64,000 nucleotides of DNA from positions 3,964,480 through 4,028,479 of the forward strand of contig OZ004593.1 in assembly GCA_963924555.1 (NCBI GenBank), written 5' to 3'. Shown here piece after piece: positions 50,033 through 61,739 of the stretch (position 1 is its first letter; each line of letters starts with the position of its first letter). Source of the DNA: Crambe crambe. Lineage: Eukaryota; Porifera; Demospongiae; Poecilosclerida; Crambeidae. Below the pieces are notes generated by a model. That model was not told where the DNA came from. It did no database searches and worked only from the letters and a program-made list of their open reading frames with translations. The translations under genes and the position numbers were made by a program.

Positions 50033-51522
50033 GTTGCTCACACTATAGCTATTGCTAACTAGCTATTACCTACTATAGCTAGTAATAAAATCTCCTGTGG
50101 TATAATAAGATATTACTTATCTACCTCTATTATTAGGTCGTTACATATGTAGCTATTGAGCTATGTTATAGTATAAAAAATTACTTTCCATAGTAGCTAA
50201 GAGACATGTTGCTCTGTAGCATCTAGCTAGCTATCATACGTAAGTAACTATCTAGAATATTTTCCAATACTGATTTATATAAAGCTCGATCATGCATTCA
50301 CATCAATATAGAGCAGTTATAAATATTCCATCGCTGTACACTTGCAAACAATATCAACTTTCTAGCTAAGCAAGACGCTATATGGGAAAAAAAGTTCGGT
50401 GAATAGCTAACAAGCTTGAGATTTTTATGCACCTATAAACAGTAACCAATGTAATTAGTGAAAAATTATCCTATTATCATTATAGAAGAGATTCATCACT
50501 AAGACAGAAACGACCTAGGAGGTTTTTTATTTCTAGGGAAATTTATTAGTTAGCGATTGTCTTTGTATAATCAGATATAGCTATACCACCTTCAATAGCT
50601 ACTTTATATGCAGTGACAATATATCCTGGCGGCAACGAAATATCCTAGGAGATTAGATCACTTGCCACGGAATTCCCTAGTATATTTTGTCGCCGCGACA
50701 GAATCTGTGACACCCGGACTAAGCATTATAATAGCTCCTGCAAGGGAGCGAGCACAGCAAGCGTTAGGAGTATGGGACGTAGACTATTCGCGCACTGTTG
50801 TGGCAGGCCCAAAGGGTTCCCTATGGCAACCAAAGAGTTTGAAGTTAGAATTAATTCTGGCCTGCGAGATTAGCAAACTATAACAGATACTTGTCACTGC
50901 CAGTAGGAAAGCAGATTAATATGTTTGTTTTTTTTGTTTTTTTTTGGTTCGGCCTCAGATCATAGCCCAGTTGTCTACTTGCTGTAGACAGCACTTCATA
51001 AACTATCACATCTATTTCCAAGGTCAAAATATCATTATAATTCAGCTAGCGAGCGCAGCAAGCTTGCTGACTCTCTAGTAATTACTATGGTGCACGGGCA
51101 ACTTCCAGGATCTGCAATAAATGTACTGTTTTGGACCACTGGCCATTCGACTGTGATGTATAATGGAAAACCATCCTACCTACTTTCCAAAATAATAAAA
51201 TAAATAAATAAATAAAGAAGAGCCGGATCAATATTAAATTTTAATTATATCACTGTAAAAAATTTAGCGTGTAATGCACACCTTTCATGCCGTTGCAATG
51301 CTTACTCTAGTTTTGGTGTGTAGCCAGTGTGCTAGCATACTTCACATAGTGTGTCAGACACTTTATACAGTATGATAGGCACTCTCTGTATAGTAGGTGT
51401 TTTCTGGTGTTTACTACACACTTTTATTAGCATGATTCTATGCCATAATAGGTGTTATCGAAGGGAATTTTTTTTTTCAAAGAATAAAATAACGCATACA
51501 CAAAAGAATAAAGATGAAACAG

Positions 51523-53876
51523 TTAATTATTACTAATAGCAGTCATAAAATGTTTCACAGTAATAGTGGCCTTTTCAAAAGGATAATCTAGGGTACAAAT
51601 TTCCAAAATAGTATAAAAATTTGAACAACCCATAGGGTACTGAATGTTGAAGACAAAAAAAGCTGACATTAAACAAAAAGGTACGTCGTCTATATTGTTA
51701 ATTTCAGTTACTTTTTTTAATCTATAACCAGGAAGACCTGAGAATGTGATTTCACATCTCCAACAAGAAGAATATAGGGGGCGAGATTCTCTCCATCTTC
51801 AACAAAATTAATTTGAACATTCCTGTGTACAAATATTCATTTTAAAACACAGTTGTCCTTATTATTATCACGATACCATCTAAGAAAAACTAAATCAGCC
51901 CTTCCCCTTGATAAACTTTGCAATAACAATGACCCAGCCAAGGGACCCTAGCTAATCTGAATCCTCCCCCATACAAACACCAAGATTATTCATGGCCATT
52001 TCGAGGCGGATTAGAAAGCACCCATTCAGTTATCTGAAACTTTCACTAATCTGGTGGTCCCTGGCTATTAGTGAGGGTCCACTGTGTATCAGACTGACAC
52101 CTTCAACATATGCCAATATCTCAGACTGAAGGTAGTACACCGACTACCTCAAGATGGGTATCATTGGCGGCTACTGATTTTAGCATTAAGGGGATAGACT
52201 ATTTGGCTGGTATTAATTTTCGCTATTTTTTGAGCTTTGTGTAATAGCTATTTTCAATTAGCAAATAAAGGTCTACTTGCTAAATTCGCTAAAACAACAA
52301 GTCGCCAATAATACCCACCTTAAGGTATGTCCAACAAGTCAGACTGAAGGTTACACACCGACTAAGTCTCAACATTTCTAACTGAAGGTTATACACCAAC
52401 TTAGTCCAACATATCAGACTGAAGGTTATGGCCACCAAGTGTCACACATAAAGCCCAATACAAAGTTGTTTTAGGGATACTGGGTAATGCTTGGCATAAT
52501 ATTTTACTAACATACCTTGACAAAAACGATTATTTTATTAGGATCTGGCCTGCATCTTGCATCAGGCACTAGAAGTGCCAAAATCAACAATGAAAGAATC
52601 AAATTTCCTAAAGATGAAATAATATTTAAAAGAACAGTTTCAACTGCACTGCATGGCATACCTTCAGTACCTTTGCTTCTAACATAACGTGAGATAGGCA
52701 AGAATTATGCAGTACTTCCACTTCCACACGAGCAAGGATGCGTGGAATTACAGATTTCCAGCGCTCCCTAGCAGTTGCCCACATAGAATTTCCCCCCATT
52801 ATCCTCTGCATTTCTAACATTAACTTAAAATAAAATAAACAAACAAACAAAAAAAGTACATCATTTCTCCAGCTCAATAAGTAATCATAATTATACCTCA
52901 TCAGCTTCCTGGAGAAATGGAAATTTGGTGAAAATTTCATTGAGGTCCATTGAATTCTCTAAAATCTCAGCTCTCCTCATGGCAAAAGAACGCATCATGA
53001 GGTCCTTCTCAACATGAGGATTTCTGTTAGACTTCTTGAACTGTACCTATGAAAAATGACAGTATTATTTATAATATTAATACATAGGTATAATCTCACC
53101 TGAAGAGCTTTTGCGTGCCGTGATATTCCTCTCCAGGTAGCGGAAGTGGTTGGCTGATAGATTTCATGATACCAGGTGACTTCTGTACCAGCTGTTTAGA
53201 AGAGTTATCTAATGAAAAGGGATTGATTTCGACCAGTGTTTTTTACAAAGGGCTCATTACTCATATAAAATCAAACATGAAAGAATACTAAAACAGAATG
53301 CCTAAGAGCTTGTACATACCCTTTTTTTCTGCAGGAGAAATTCTAGGTTTTTTTTCATGTCGAAATTCTTTAAACCTGTTTATCAAACTATGTTTCATTG
53401 CATCCTGTAAAAAAAAAGGTTAAGTTGAGAATTTAGCTAGTTGGTATAATATGAATTACTAAGGTTTTCCAATTGATGGTTTAAAAAAAGGATACTTGTC
53501 TTGCCACACACATGTAGTCTTCGTTGGTAGGAAATTTCTTCATGCGTAACATGGCATAAGCTACTTGAGTGATGAAATATTGAGTTAGATTGCAAGTGCT
53601 TCATCTATATCACGACGATAGTGCAATGGTAAAGGAAAAGGATCAGGGAGTGGAGCCTCATCTAGATCCCATTTTGGCCTCTCCTTAGAGCACTATGTTA
53701 TATTATACATCATTATTATGCACCTGAAGATTTCTTTATCTACAGTTACCTGTCCGTCATTTTTTATAATCTCAATGCTATCATCATTTTCTTTTGGATC
53801 ATCATCGTCTTCACTCTCAAGCTCACGCTTCCGACTGCTAAATAAAGCATCATCACTGTTACTCTTGTCATCATTG
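51523..53876 (-). pseudogene. SAMD3-like multicopy gene in right arm (mirror copy)
   Basis: This is the reverse-strand duplicate of 39670-42076 with the same segments and splice positions. It differs by scattered substitutions (for example YNYDYLL for YNYDCLL) and small indels. The same discontinuities are mostly shared by both arms, which suggests decay preceded or accompanied the arm duplication, or that arm-to-arm conversion keeps them alike. Confidence 0.5.
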
Positions 53877-54139
53877 GGAGTTTGTTAGAAAATAAAATAA
53901 TTATTACATTCATAAACATACCATGCAGCTGCTGCAGTGCATTAACATGTCTACCTACTATGGTTACATGTACATGTTTTAATTAGCTGGCTAGTTGTAT
54001 AGTGGACCCTACTTTAAATCCACTTCCCCATTAACCCAACCTACCCTTTAATGACATTCATAGCCATTATGAGATATATTAAATTGCTAATCCAAAACTT
54101 TTACTGATCTGAATAATCACTGGTAAGGCTATTTGCATT

Positions 54140-55560
54140 AGTGACGGTTCACTGATAGAGCCAGAGGATGACTAAGAATATGTGCAGTAAAAAATAGGAT
54201 TAGCTTGTGCTTGGAATATACGGATGTGTCCTTAGTTCAGTAGCACTTACAACAGAGCCAGAGGATGACTAAGAAATAGAAATCTGTACAATAAGAAATA
54301 GGATTAGTTTGCACTTGTTACAGACAATGTACGGAGGAAATACCTCATTTTAAAGGGTGGAATATATGGATGTGTCCTTAGTCCGGTAGCACTTACAATA
54401 GAGCCAGAGGATGACTAAGAAATAGAAATCTGTACAATAAAAAATAGGATTAGTTTGCACTTGTTACAGTGATGGTGGAGACAATTTATGTAGGAAATAC
54501 CTTGTTTTAAAAGGTGGAATATATCGATGTGTCCTTAGTCTGGTAGCACTTACGATAGAGCCAGAGGATGACTAAGAAATACAAATCTGTATGATAAAAA
54601 ATAGGATTAGTTTGCACTTGTTAGAGTGATGCTAGAGACAACTTGTTTTAAAAGGGATGTGTCCTTAGTCCAGTAGCACTTACGATAGAGCCAGAGGATG
54701 ACTAAGAAATAGAAACCTGTATAAATTAGTTTGCACTTGTTATAGTGATGGTGGAGACAATTTATGGAGGGAATACCCTAAGATGGAATATATCGATGTG
54801 TCCTTAGTCCGGCAGCACTTACGATAGAGCCAGAGGACGACTAAGAAATAGAAATCTGTACAAAAAAAAATAGGATTAGTTTGCACTTGTTAGAGTGATG
54901 CTGGAGACAATTTATGGAGGGAATACCTTTTTTAAAAATAATGGTGGAATATAATGATGTGTCCTTAGTCCGGTAGCAGAGCCAGAGGATAACTAAGAAA
55001 TACAAATCTGTACAATAAAAAAAAGGATTAGTTTGTACTTGTTAGAGTGATGCTGGAGACAATTTATGGAGGGAATACCTTTTTTTTAAATGGTGGAATA
55101 TAACGATGTGTCCTTAGTCCGGTAGCAGAGCCAGAGGATGACTAAGAAATACAAATCTGTACAATAATAAATAGGATTAGTTTGCACTTGTTACGGTGAT
55201 GGTGGAGACAATTTATGGAGGGAATATAAAATGTGGAATATATCGATGTGTCTTTAGTCCGGTAGCACTTACGATAGAGCCTAAGAAATAGAAATCTGTA
55301 CAATAAAAAATAGTATTAGTTTGCACTTGTTAGAGTGATGCTAGAGACAATTTATGGGAGGGAATACCTAAGGTGGAATATATCGATGTGTCCTTAGTCC
55401 TATAGCACTTACGACAGAGCCAGATGATGACTAAGAAATTAAGTACGATTAGTTTACACTTGTTAGAGTGATGCTTATTGAGGCCATACCTCGTTTTAAA
55501 AGGTGAAATATAACATCTCTTTAATTAATCCAGTATCACTTACAACAGAGCTGACTAAAC
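54140..55560 (-). repeat. Tandem array in right arm
   Basis: Inverted counterpart of 37760-39400 with the same 130-160-bp unit. The unit order and several deletions differ (some units lack the GCACTTACGATAGAGCC part), so the arrays have evolved separately. Confidence 0.87.
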
Positions 55561-56337
55561 TGTAGAATTAAAACTGTAATGGTGGAATATAGTCCCGTAC
55601 TAACAACAGAGCTGGTCATTTAGTGATGCTGGAATTTGATAATTACGTCCTCAGTCCATTCTGATATAGGGAGTGGATTTATTTAGCTAATAGCTAGCTA
55701 CCCATGCAGCTAAAACCTACCTATAGAGCAAGCATCCTCCAGTATTACTAGCTCCTCCCTCCAGTATAGTAGTATAGTAGTTAGAATGTAGTGTCGATGG
55801 GGTTACGAGGACGGAGTTAATGTGTCCTTAGGATCTAGGCTAGGAGTACGAGTAGTATAGTGTGTCCTAATAGTCGCGCGTTTCTGATACGTATGCTGCG
55901 AAATGTTAGGGTACACAATACTTTCACTCTTTCTTATTGAAGGTGAGCTGGTAAGCTTAGCTAGCGTATTTTATGGTTAGCCAAATACTGGCTAGCTGTA
56001 GCTAGCTCACTGCATCGTAATACTGAACTGGGCTTTGCCACAATGGCATTTTGATACCCACAACACAACCCATACTAGCTACTTGCAACTCTGAACTGTA
56101 GCCTTTCTCTCTACCCTCCCATCTCAAGAAACATTGACTTGTTACGTATTAGTCTCACGAGCCAGACGAATTGGGTCTGGCATGCACTATGTGCAAATTC
56201 TCACTCGAATGTAAGAATGCCATGGAGTGTATACTGGTGACATATGAGAGAAAGAGAGAGAAAAAAAAATTATGTAGTGTAAGAGCACAGTGTTGTTGAA
56301 TGCTAGTAATCGAAATGAGATTGTGTTAGTGATTGAC

Positions 56338-56686
56338 CAGTGGCAGATCCAGGGGGGGGTTTGAAGGTTTCCATTGAAACCCCCTTTGGGGCGCTATTCC
56401 AGCAGCGCAGTGCGCTGTACCTACTGAGCATGCTCAGATGTAAGCAGACTAATTTCATCCTCTTTATCGTCTATTATCTCTATCTAGTTATATATATTAA
56501 ATTAAGCTGCCTAACACAGCAGTCAGCCTCAGAAGTAGTCTGGCATAGCCAGCCTCACCCCGAGCGTGTGGCTACGCCAGACTACCTCAGAAGTGGGTGT
56601 AGTCAAGTAAAATGGGCGTGGCTCAACAAAAAATTTTGCATGCACTAATGCGCAACCCCTTTTTTCATATCCTAAATCCACCACTG
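56338..56686. mobile_element. 349-bp hAT-like MITE
   Basis: The left end is CAGTGGCAGATCCAGG and the right end CCTAAATCCACCACTG (rc CAGTGGTGGATTTAGG), the typical CAGTGGCGGATCCAG pattern of hAT-type ends. TTGAC lies directly outside both ends. Inside is a 50-bp hairpin, AGTCTGGCATAGCCAGC... paired with GGCTACGCCAGACTA (about 56534-56586), possibly a further insertion. Confidence 0.75.
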
Positions 56687-56917
56687 TTGACCATGGTATA
56701 CTGGGCTATCTGAAGAAACCTGACTTAGCATGTTTTATCATTTCCATATGGGACAGTTCGTAACAACCAGCAATTACACTAAGCACTTGTAGATTACACA
56801 CTTAAAGAAATGCAGGAGATATTTTGGAAATAAATGCAGTTGGGAGTATTTGGTACAGGTCATCATGCAATAATCCATTGTTGTAAAGGTACCAGGTCAT
56901 CATGTATGTAAATTGCA

Positions 56918-56922
<5 letters not shown>

Positions 56923-57004
<82 letters not shown>
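56923..57004. repeat. (TC)n microsatellite
   Basis: An 82-bp pure TC run lies 130 bp before the first coding exon of the GBP-like gene. Confidence 0.97.
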
Positions 57005-57007
<3 letters not shown>

Positions 57008-57134
57008 TGTACTTCTGTGACTCTGCCTGAGGAAGGAAAATTATCGTACCTTTTTATTCATCTACCTTCTTATTTATGGTCAGTGGGTATAAATTCCACT
57101 CTATGTTTGTCCTCACACAGGCATTGCATACTCA

Positions 57135-60100
57135 ATGAAAATCCAGGATGGTATTGATGGCTTAAAAATTATACCATCATCAAACACATCAAAGAGGGAA
57201 CAGTTTAGCAGCAAAGTGGAATCTGAAGTGCACTCTGAAGGTCTTCCTGATCTTCCAATACAGCTTATTCGCCCTGATCCCTTAGAGCATCGCAAGTTGG
57301 AAATTATCACACAAAACGTTAAATATTTACATCAGATTGGCTCTGTGGTAGCTGTAATAGCAGTGGTAGGTAAATTTCACTCTGGAAAGTCTTTTCTACT
57401 CAACCAGCTTATGAGAAAGCAAGAAGGTTTTGGTATAGGACCTTCAGTGAAGCCACAAACTATGGGCATATGGATGTGGGGAAAAGTAAGTTACGTCCTC
57501 CTATGAATAATTATACTCTTCACTTATTATCTTACTTTACAATGAGCAGCCTATTGAGATGAAACTGCCTTCAGGTGAACAACTCTCTGTTATTTTTTTG
57601 GATACTGAAGGTACTAAATGTTATCTAATGGATCCCAAGTTACATATTAATCTCCCACTCATAATTTCATCTATGTACGCATGTCATTTAGGCTTTTCTG
57701 CCAGTAATATCTCTGAATCATATGATGCTAAAATATTCTCTGTTGCCACTCTGCTGAGTTCTTATCTTATTTATAATTCCGTCAAGGTGATTTAATTCTT
57801 TTGTTGTAGCGATTTTTCCTCAGTTTGATGTATATTATACAGATCATTGATCAGGGTGATATAGATTACTTAGAATTGCTATCCAGGAGAACACAGGTGA
57901 GTTTATATTGTGTGTTTGGGAACTACGTATATGGCTGTGAAATCCTCAATATTCTTGTCAGTCTGGATTTTATTTATTTGGCAGTTATTTGCACTGAGAT
58001 CTCAAATCACACGTTCACAATGGTTTGATCAGTTCAATCATGATCTCCTGAAGTTTCCTCCACTGATGTGGGTAAGTAGTAGTGGTAAATAATTCACCAT
58101 CTTACAAGGGTTATGTCTATACATACAATGACATAGCATCATCCTATTTTTGATAGGTTGTCCAAGATTTTGTCCAAATGACTGAAAATGAGGAGACACC
58201 ACGCCAATGGCTACGCAGAATCATGGAATCTAACAGCAGAGAGTCCAATGATTATGACATCAATTTACTAGGTATGTCTTAGGTAGATTCTGGGGGCATG
58301 GCCATAAATAGAAAATCAAGGACTTAAAAGTATTTAACTGGAGGGACATGGGAGCTCAATACTGTAGGAGGGAGTTAGTTACGTAGCTCTGAGAATTACA
58401 GGAAGGTATTAACCTGCAATGCCTCATGGTAATTTTGCACTGCAATTGCATATTATGTATGAATTCCTTTCTCAGGTATTTTCGAACAGGTTGACTGCCA
58501 CACCATGTTTTTACCAGCTACAAAACGAAACCTTTTGCAGGATTTATCAAGAGTAAATTTCTTATCCTTTGTTGTGGTTATACTGTCAATATTTTTACTT
58601 CGATAGGCAACAGAAGATGATCTAACACCTGAATACAAGGAAGAGAGAGACAAATTATTGAGTCAGCTCATGAATGGACTTGTGCCTAAGGAAAAAAATG
58701 GTCAGTCACTGTAAATAAGGGGCTGTTGACAATTCTCCATATTTTGCCATCTGGAAGTCCAATGTCTCTTACCCACTGTTCAGCAAGCATCAAGATTTAT
58801 GATCAGCCTTATGTACCTTATAAAATATCCTTCTATGCAAAAGAGCATAGTTATGCTTAAAAACCTGTGCATTTCCAGTGAACATGAGCATACAGACTTA
58901 TGCTAATTCTTCATTAATTTAATCAATAAGATTTCATGCATTATACAGTAATTCATACACACTATCTTTAGACTTTGGTTAGCAGAATATCTTAATGCAC
59001 AAGGTAGTGAAATTTCTGATCTGATGTCCATAGCGTAGAACGGTGCTGTAGATGTACACAGGGAAGCTATGCATTCTGATCATTATGTATATTCATAGGA
59101 AAGCCGATATCTGGTCCAGAGTTAGCAACACTTTTAGAAATTCTTGTCACAGCAGCTAATGAAGGTTCCTTGGCAGAGGTAAATTGTTATTTATGTTCTA
59201 GAGCATGTTATGTCATATTATTTTATGCTGATATTTTTCCACATAGATTCCAGGGAGATGGGAAATATTCATCAATGAACTAAAACTCAGTGCACTTGAA
59301 GACTGTGTGACTTTTTATGAATCTGATATGATGTTACTGCATCGTAAACATAATAATGGTATATATGGTGTGTAGTTTCCTAAAATGTGTCTATAATGGT
59401 GTACTCTTTTTAGGTGCTATTAATGAAACTGAATTATCGGTAAGGCTACCAATTTAGTTCTTAGCTAGCAAGAAATCATTACTTTTATAGATTGTATTAT
59501 GGCCAGTACATATTCCCATGGTACCATTTATTGCAATCACCAGGGAACTGCCTGGGCTCTATGTTATCATGTGGTATGCCGAACGATACTTTATTCTGTG
59601 TAGGTATGGCATTCATCAGCAGTTCTTAAAGCTGAAAACCTGCTGAAGCAGCTTCTATTTGGCCTTGAAGCTGCTGTATTAGATAGCATCAGTGAATTGA
59701 ATAGAATAGTGATAGAAAAATATGAGAAAGTGGTCGAGTTAAATGATAAGAAGATTCAATTGAAGTGTATCGAAGCACAGAAAAACATAGAGGTATATAT
59801 TGCATGTGTTGGTACTAATAATAAGTAGGTTGGTATGATTAATTGCTTAGATCAAATCAGAAGAACATTTAAAAGACCTTATTTTTCCGATTGAGACTGT
59901 TAAGTTGAAGGAAATTCAAGCTCACACTGCTGAAAAGGCACTTCAAGATTATGAGTATATTTTATATGGTACTTGTAGCTATCTTTATGATTAATCATTT
60001 TCCAGGTCACAGGTACATGATCTCAGTGATAATTTGGCTTATGAAAGGCATTATGGATATTTGAAGGTGAATCAGGAATATTGTTATTCATGCTCTAAAT

Positions 60101-61621
60101 AATTGTATTTGAATTTATTAGAGTGGACTTGAGCGTATATTTGATGCTGTGATATTGAAGAATAAAGCTGCCTTTGCATCTCTTCTTGAAGAAGCTATCG
60201 ATATGGCAATAGGTTTGTACTTTATTCACTTCAACTACTTTTTAAATGTCCCCTGCAGGAAAATTTCGTGCTTCTTCTGTAAATAATAACCAGATTCCAC
60301 GCACAACTGAAAAATTACAGGATGTGATTCGTGATGCTACATCTGAAGCTAGAAAGGTTCATAAGGCAAACTTTTTGATGCAACATAGTCATTGCTGTTT
60401 TGTTATTCCATCAGGTATTTGAAAGTTCAAGTCAGTTGTGTCGAAATGAAGATATGTACAAACCACATCAAAGTATGCTAGAGGTGAGAATTTCTTTTGA
60501 GCAGGGAACTCCTTAGTTTGGATTTTTTCATCGTTAAGATTTTCAGATGCTTGTTGGTATCTGAAAATTAATGTCAAACTAATCAAGAACCCTGCTGTGT
60601 ACATAATTTGGAATTCATTAATAATTTTGTTTGTTAAGGTTAGATTACAAGAAGAATCTGATCTGTGTAAGACAAAAAATCTTGAACTTATTAAAGATTC
60701 ATGTGAAAGCAAGGTTATATGGTAATATTCTCTTTAGTGTGTATTGGAATATTATTTTGTTTCAGGCAAATGAATTAGCAAATCGATTTTATCAGAACAC
60801 GGGGAGTGCTAAGCTTGTATTGCCTCTTAATGACACTGAACTTGAAAAAAGGTATATTATATTTCCTAGACTCTATCTGTTAAAAGTATCCAGATAATGG
60901 TATAAGTGTCTATTTACTGTTTTTTGTACACATTAGGTTAAGTTCTGAAGTAAGAGCCACAGTTAGTGATTATGCTCAGATAATGGTATGATCATAGTTA
61001 TGCTGTTTATATATGAAATCATTTCAAATGGTTATTTAGGCTGCTTTCGATGATACGACTGCTTTTGCTGAAGTAAAAGCTTATCTCTCTGTATGTTAAG
61101 TTAATATCTTTGCTTTACTTATAGTCATGGTGATCCATTTGTTAGGAAAAAATTAAGAAAATACGTTCACAGAGGAAGGAGGAAAATTATCAAGCATATA
61201 TAAGAGAGGTTGATTAAATAATAATTACTATTTCTACAAATAATCTCTTATCATCCAGGTGGAGACTCCCTTGCGCACTGCTAAGAAATTGATTTTGCTT
61301 TCTGCTGATCGTTATGACACTGTTTTTGCAGTGCACCAGTATGTAAGTTTATGATATGCTATCAGTGCTGTAGCAGTAGCAGTTGGATGGATGGAGATAT
61401 AGGAAGATGTTCTTCATTGTATTTAGATGGTAGAAGTTTGTATGTTGAACCTGGATGAAGGTAAAGCAAAGGATTGGCAAGACTCCCTAAAGTTAATTAT
61501 TGCTAATAAGTTTATTGAAGATTCACCAGAACTACAGAACATTATTGACTCTAAGCATGGACTTTGGTCTTCTTTGAAGGGATTTATTCAATGGATTATT
61601 TGGTGTATCACTAAGAAATAG
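57135..61621 (+). CDS. Large GTPase of the guanylate-binding protein family
   Basis: 24 coding exons (57135-57485, 57550-57610, 57692-57786, 57843-57896, 57985-58071, 58157-58271, 58476-58552, 58607-58700, 59099-59178, 59247-59358, 59414-59439, 59604-59792, 59851-59954, 60006-60066, 60122-60212, 60259-60356, 60415-60483, 60639-60713, 60766-60851, 60937-60985, 61040-61090, 61146-61208, 61259-61342, 61427-61621) join in frame to 788 residues. Seen: P-loop GKFHSGKS (79-86), switch Thr109 in PQTMGIWMWG, DTEG (135-138), LLSSYLIYNS, and VVQDF (217-221) where vertebrate GBPs have TLRDF. A long helical part follows from about 310. It ends in a hydrophobic tail (GFIQWIIWCITKK) without a CaaX box. Human GBP1 has 592 residues, so the helical region is longer here. 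Family members are dynamin-like GTPases acting on membranes, often in cell-autonomous immunity; the role here is inferred. Confidence 0.93.
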
Positions 61622-61739
61622 CATTTTTCTATAAAGCTGTGAATATGCTTATTGTATTGCGCATGTGCATGTGTACAAAAAATGAGCCACACCCATTCTT
61701 TGCAGACGGCAGCTACGCCCTTTTTTGAGCGTTTACAAA

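Larger units (their letters stand above)
37374..55896. mobile_element. Giant Foldback-like inverted-repeat element, 18.5 kb
   Basis: The left arm (37374-46718) and right arm (46729-55896) are reverse complements, separated by a 10-bp loop. An 11-bp direct repeat TGCGAAATGTT lies at 37363-37373 and 55897-55907, as expected for a target duplication. Each outer end carries ATACGTATCAGAAACGCGCG (twice on the left, once on the right). From outside in, each arm holds the terminal repeat, a tandem array, a spliced gene, a short tandem repeat, a simple repeat, an internal palindrome and a 590-bp unique inner arm. Arms differ by scattered substitutions and by repeat copy number, so they are not a plain read-through duplicate. 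No polymerase, integrase or recognisable transposase was found. Confidence 0.85.
55908..57120. other. Intergenic region before the GBP-like gene
   Basis: It holds a 349-bp MITE (56338-56686) and a long (TC)n (56923-57004). A CACACAG acceptor ends at 57120, so a 5' non-coding exon of the GBP-like gene may lie in this stretch. Nothing else was recognised. Confidence 0.6.

Noticed and set aside
49790-50041. Open frames of Ile and Tyr runs on both strands
   Set aside because: They are translations of the (AAT)n microsatellite.
37374-55896. Polinton or other virus-like giant element
   Set aside because: No sign of polymerase, integrase, protease or capsid genes; the plan is Foldback-like.
37374-55896. 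Pure assembly or hairpin-read artefact
   Set aside because: Direct 11-bp repeats outside the structure, substitutions between arms and differing repeat counts argue against it, though haplotype mis-joining is not fully excluded without reads.
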